Origin: Methylocapsa sp. D3K7
Lineage (GTDB): Bacteria > Pseudomonadota > Alphaproteobacteria > Rhizobiales > Beijerinckiaceae
Reading direction: 5' to 3'
NCBI RefSeq assembly: GCF_029855125.1
Contig: NZ_CP123229.1
Location: forward strand, 1,984,001-2,048,000
DNA length: 64,000 bases
Below are positions 62,870-64,000 of this stretch, piece after piece; position 1 is the first letter of the stretch; the number at the start of each line of letters is the position of its first letter. The translations under genes and the position numbers were made by a program. The notes beneath the pieces are model-generated. The model saw nothing but the letters and a program-made list of their open reading frames with translations, searched no databases and was not told the DNA's origin.

Positions 62870-63703
62870 CTAACGGGAGAGAAAATCCGCGACGCGCTTG
62901 ATGGCGTCGGCACGCGCCGCAGGGTTCGTCCCGGTATGCGCGCTGCTGCTGCCATTGGCCGTAAAGGCGAGACCATCGACAGTGTGCGCCGGCAAGTCTG
63001 GGTGATCGAAATCGTGATAGGCTTGCGGATAGACAACGATATCGACTTTTTCCCCATGCGCCTTCGCCTTCGCGGCGAGATCGGCGCACGGCGCCGCGGG
63101 CGTCCAGTCATCATCGGCGCCGATCAGGACGAGGAGCGGCATGCGGGACGCCCAGCGGCCATGTTCGAGCGGGACCCGACAGCCCGGGTAAAACGCGATG
63201 GCGCGGGCGAAATCGACGCCGTCCGGGGCGTTGTTAGGCTCTACGGCATAAAGCGTCGACGAGCCACCGTTCGACCAGCCAAGAAGGGAAATCGACGTCG
63301 TGTCGACGTCATCGCGGGCGGCCAAGAAGCGCAAGGTCGCATTGGCGTCTGCAACCCTTTCCCGGCTCGGGCGAACCTCCCGCTCGCTCTCCTTGCATTG
63401 CGATCCAAGGCCGCGCGAGCCAAAACTGTCTGGAAACAGAACGATAAATCCTGACATCGACAACCGTTCGCCCCAGTCGGCATGGCGTGCACTCGGAGCG
63501 CCGCTTTTGTCATTGAGCCCAGCGCATCCATGCAGCGCAACGACCGCCGGATGACGGCCGGCGGTCTCAGGCGTATACAACCAGCCCTGGAGTGTTACGC
63601 CGTCGTATCCTGGTAAGGCCACCCTTTGAGGCGCCGCCTGCGCCGCCACCATGGCGAAAATTGAGGCGAAAACACTCGCGATCAAAAAGCGCACGATCCA
63701 CAT
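62870..63703 (-). CDS. Secreted dienelactone-hydrolase-family protein
   Basis: 277 residues. The signal peptide (MWIVRFLIASVFASIFAMVAAQA) predicts export. Alpha/beta hydrolase fold: HPAVVALHGCAGLND with the oxyanion region, nucleophile Ser in LLGWSNGGSS, acid in LIGADDDWTP, and His in YHDFDHP. Characterised relatives hydrolyse lactones or esters; the substrate here is unknown. AGGA lies about nine bases before the ATG. Confidence 0.9.
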   Translation of the reverse strand: MWIVRFLIASVFASIFAMVAAQAAPQRVALPGYDGVTLQGWLYTPETAGRHPAVVALHGCAGLNDKSGAPSARHADWGERLSMSGFIVLFPDSFGSRGLGSQCKESEREVRPSRERVADANATLRFLAARDDVDTTSISLLGWSNGGSSTLYAVEPNNAPDGVDFARAIAFYPGCRVPLEHGRWASRMPLLVLIGADDDWTPAAPCADLAAKAKAHGEKVDIVVYPQAYHDFDHPDLPAHTVDGLAFTANGSSSAHTGTNPAARADAIKRVADFLSR

Positions 63704-63851
63704 GGCTGAATTCCTCGAAAAATCTTGGTTATAACCAGCCTTACTGCGGACTGAATTAATCCGGTATTTTGAATTTCGCTCGTCAATAGAGAAAATTTCC
63801 TGATCCCTTGAGTCGGCTTTGACATGTCTGAATGCGCCCGCTGATCAAGAG

Positions 63852-64000
63852 TTATTTTGCGGCGACTTTTTTCTTGAATTTGAGTGCCGGTCGCTCTACG
63901 ATGATATCCCATCCGATTGCCGCCATTGCAGACTGCATTGCAGATCGGAAGCGTTTCCGGCGACCGCTCATCGTTTGTTTCGAGGCGTCGTCCGGAATTA
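63852..64000 (-). CDS. C-terminal end of an unidentified gene (partial)
   Basis: An open frame of 49 codons enters from the right edge and ends at TAA (63852-63854). The sequence (DDASKQTMSGRRKRFRSAMQ, AIGWDIIVERPAL, KFKKKVAAK) has a very basic tail. Too little is visible to name a family. It runs in the same direction as the hydrolase gene 150 bp downstream. Confidence 0.45.
   Translation of the reverse strand, partial: IPDDASKQTMSGRRKRFRSAMQSAMAAIGWDIIVERPALKFKKKVAAK

Noticed and set aside
62558..63454. Several ORFs on both strands around and opposite the hydrolase gene
   Set aside because: Those overlapping 62870-63703 are shadows of a clear alpha/beta hydrolase. The 67-residue frame at 62558 has no support.
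1..64000. CRISPR arrays, rRNA or tRNA genes, and riboswitches
   Set aside because: No regularly spaced repeats and no rRNA or tRNA signatures were seen on either strand. The only tandem repeats are the 33-bp and 8-bp ones listed.

Overview
The window looks like a chromosomal segment of an alphaproteobacterium, probably of the order Hyphomicrobiales. I infer this from the GC-rich background, the DUF3489 / DUF2924 / serine-recombinase cassette typical of that group, the Cpa-type Tad pilus locus, and the family-level look of most genes. I cannot name a genus. No tRNA, rRNA or CRISPR array was found.

1-28 kb is a defence-rich accessory island. At its left edge is a decayed recombinase cassette: a frameshifted large serine recombinase, a DUF2924 gene with a frameshift and a nonsense codon, and an intact DUF3489 gene. 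Next come two small hypothetical genes and a tight three-gene operon (3494-11449): an SF2 helicase-nuclease, a beta-class DNA adenine methyltransferase, and an SF1 helicase with a RelE-like N-terminus. An ArdC-type antirestriction gene, a GmrSD-like DUF262/DUF1524 gene and a DUF2971 gene follow. After these comes a complete type III CBASS operon on the minus strand (cdnC-cap7-cap6-nucC, 15652-18801), with its regulatory pair capH-capP reading the other way (18908-20154). The right half of the island is damaged by insertion sequences. It holds a broken IS630 element, a clean IS256 insertion with 9-bp target duplication inside a gene that can be rebuilt exactly, AT-rich membrane protein genes, and an IS3 element next to the remnant of a WD40/caspase-type gene.

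29-43.5 kb is a Tad (tight adherence) type IVc pilus locus. On the minus strand it has three Flp pilins, a prepilin peptidase, CpaB, CpaE/TadZ, CpaF/TadA, TadB and TadC. After a 1.6-kb gap of decayed DNA come the secretin CpaC, an exported protein and the TadD lipoprotein. The pseudopilins TadE and TadG are divergent on the plus strand. An isoprenylcysteine-methyltransferase-family membrane enzyme sits between two pilin genes.

43.5-56 kb is a c-di-GMP block: one GAF-GGDEF protein, a membrane-fused spermidine-synthase-like protein, and three consecutive large membrane GGDEF-EAL proteins with different sensor modules (CHASE, MHYT, six-helix membrane domain). Placed beside the pilus locus, they plausibly control surface attachment.

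56-60 kb is a nest of insertion sequences (two inverted IS5 copies around an IS701 element) that breaks another gene, which can also be reconstructed in frame. The rest holds an alpha-helical repeat-like hypothetical gene, a 2OG-Fe dioxygenase pseudogene, a secreted dienelactone-hydrolase-like protein, and the end of a gene that leaves the window.
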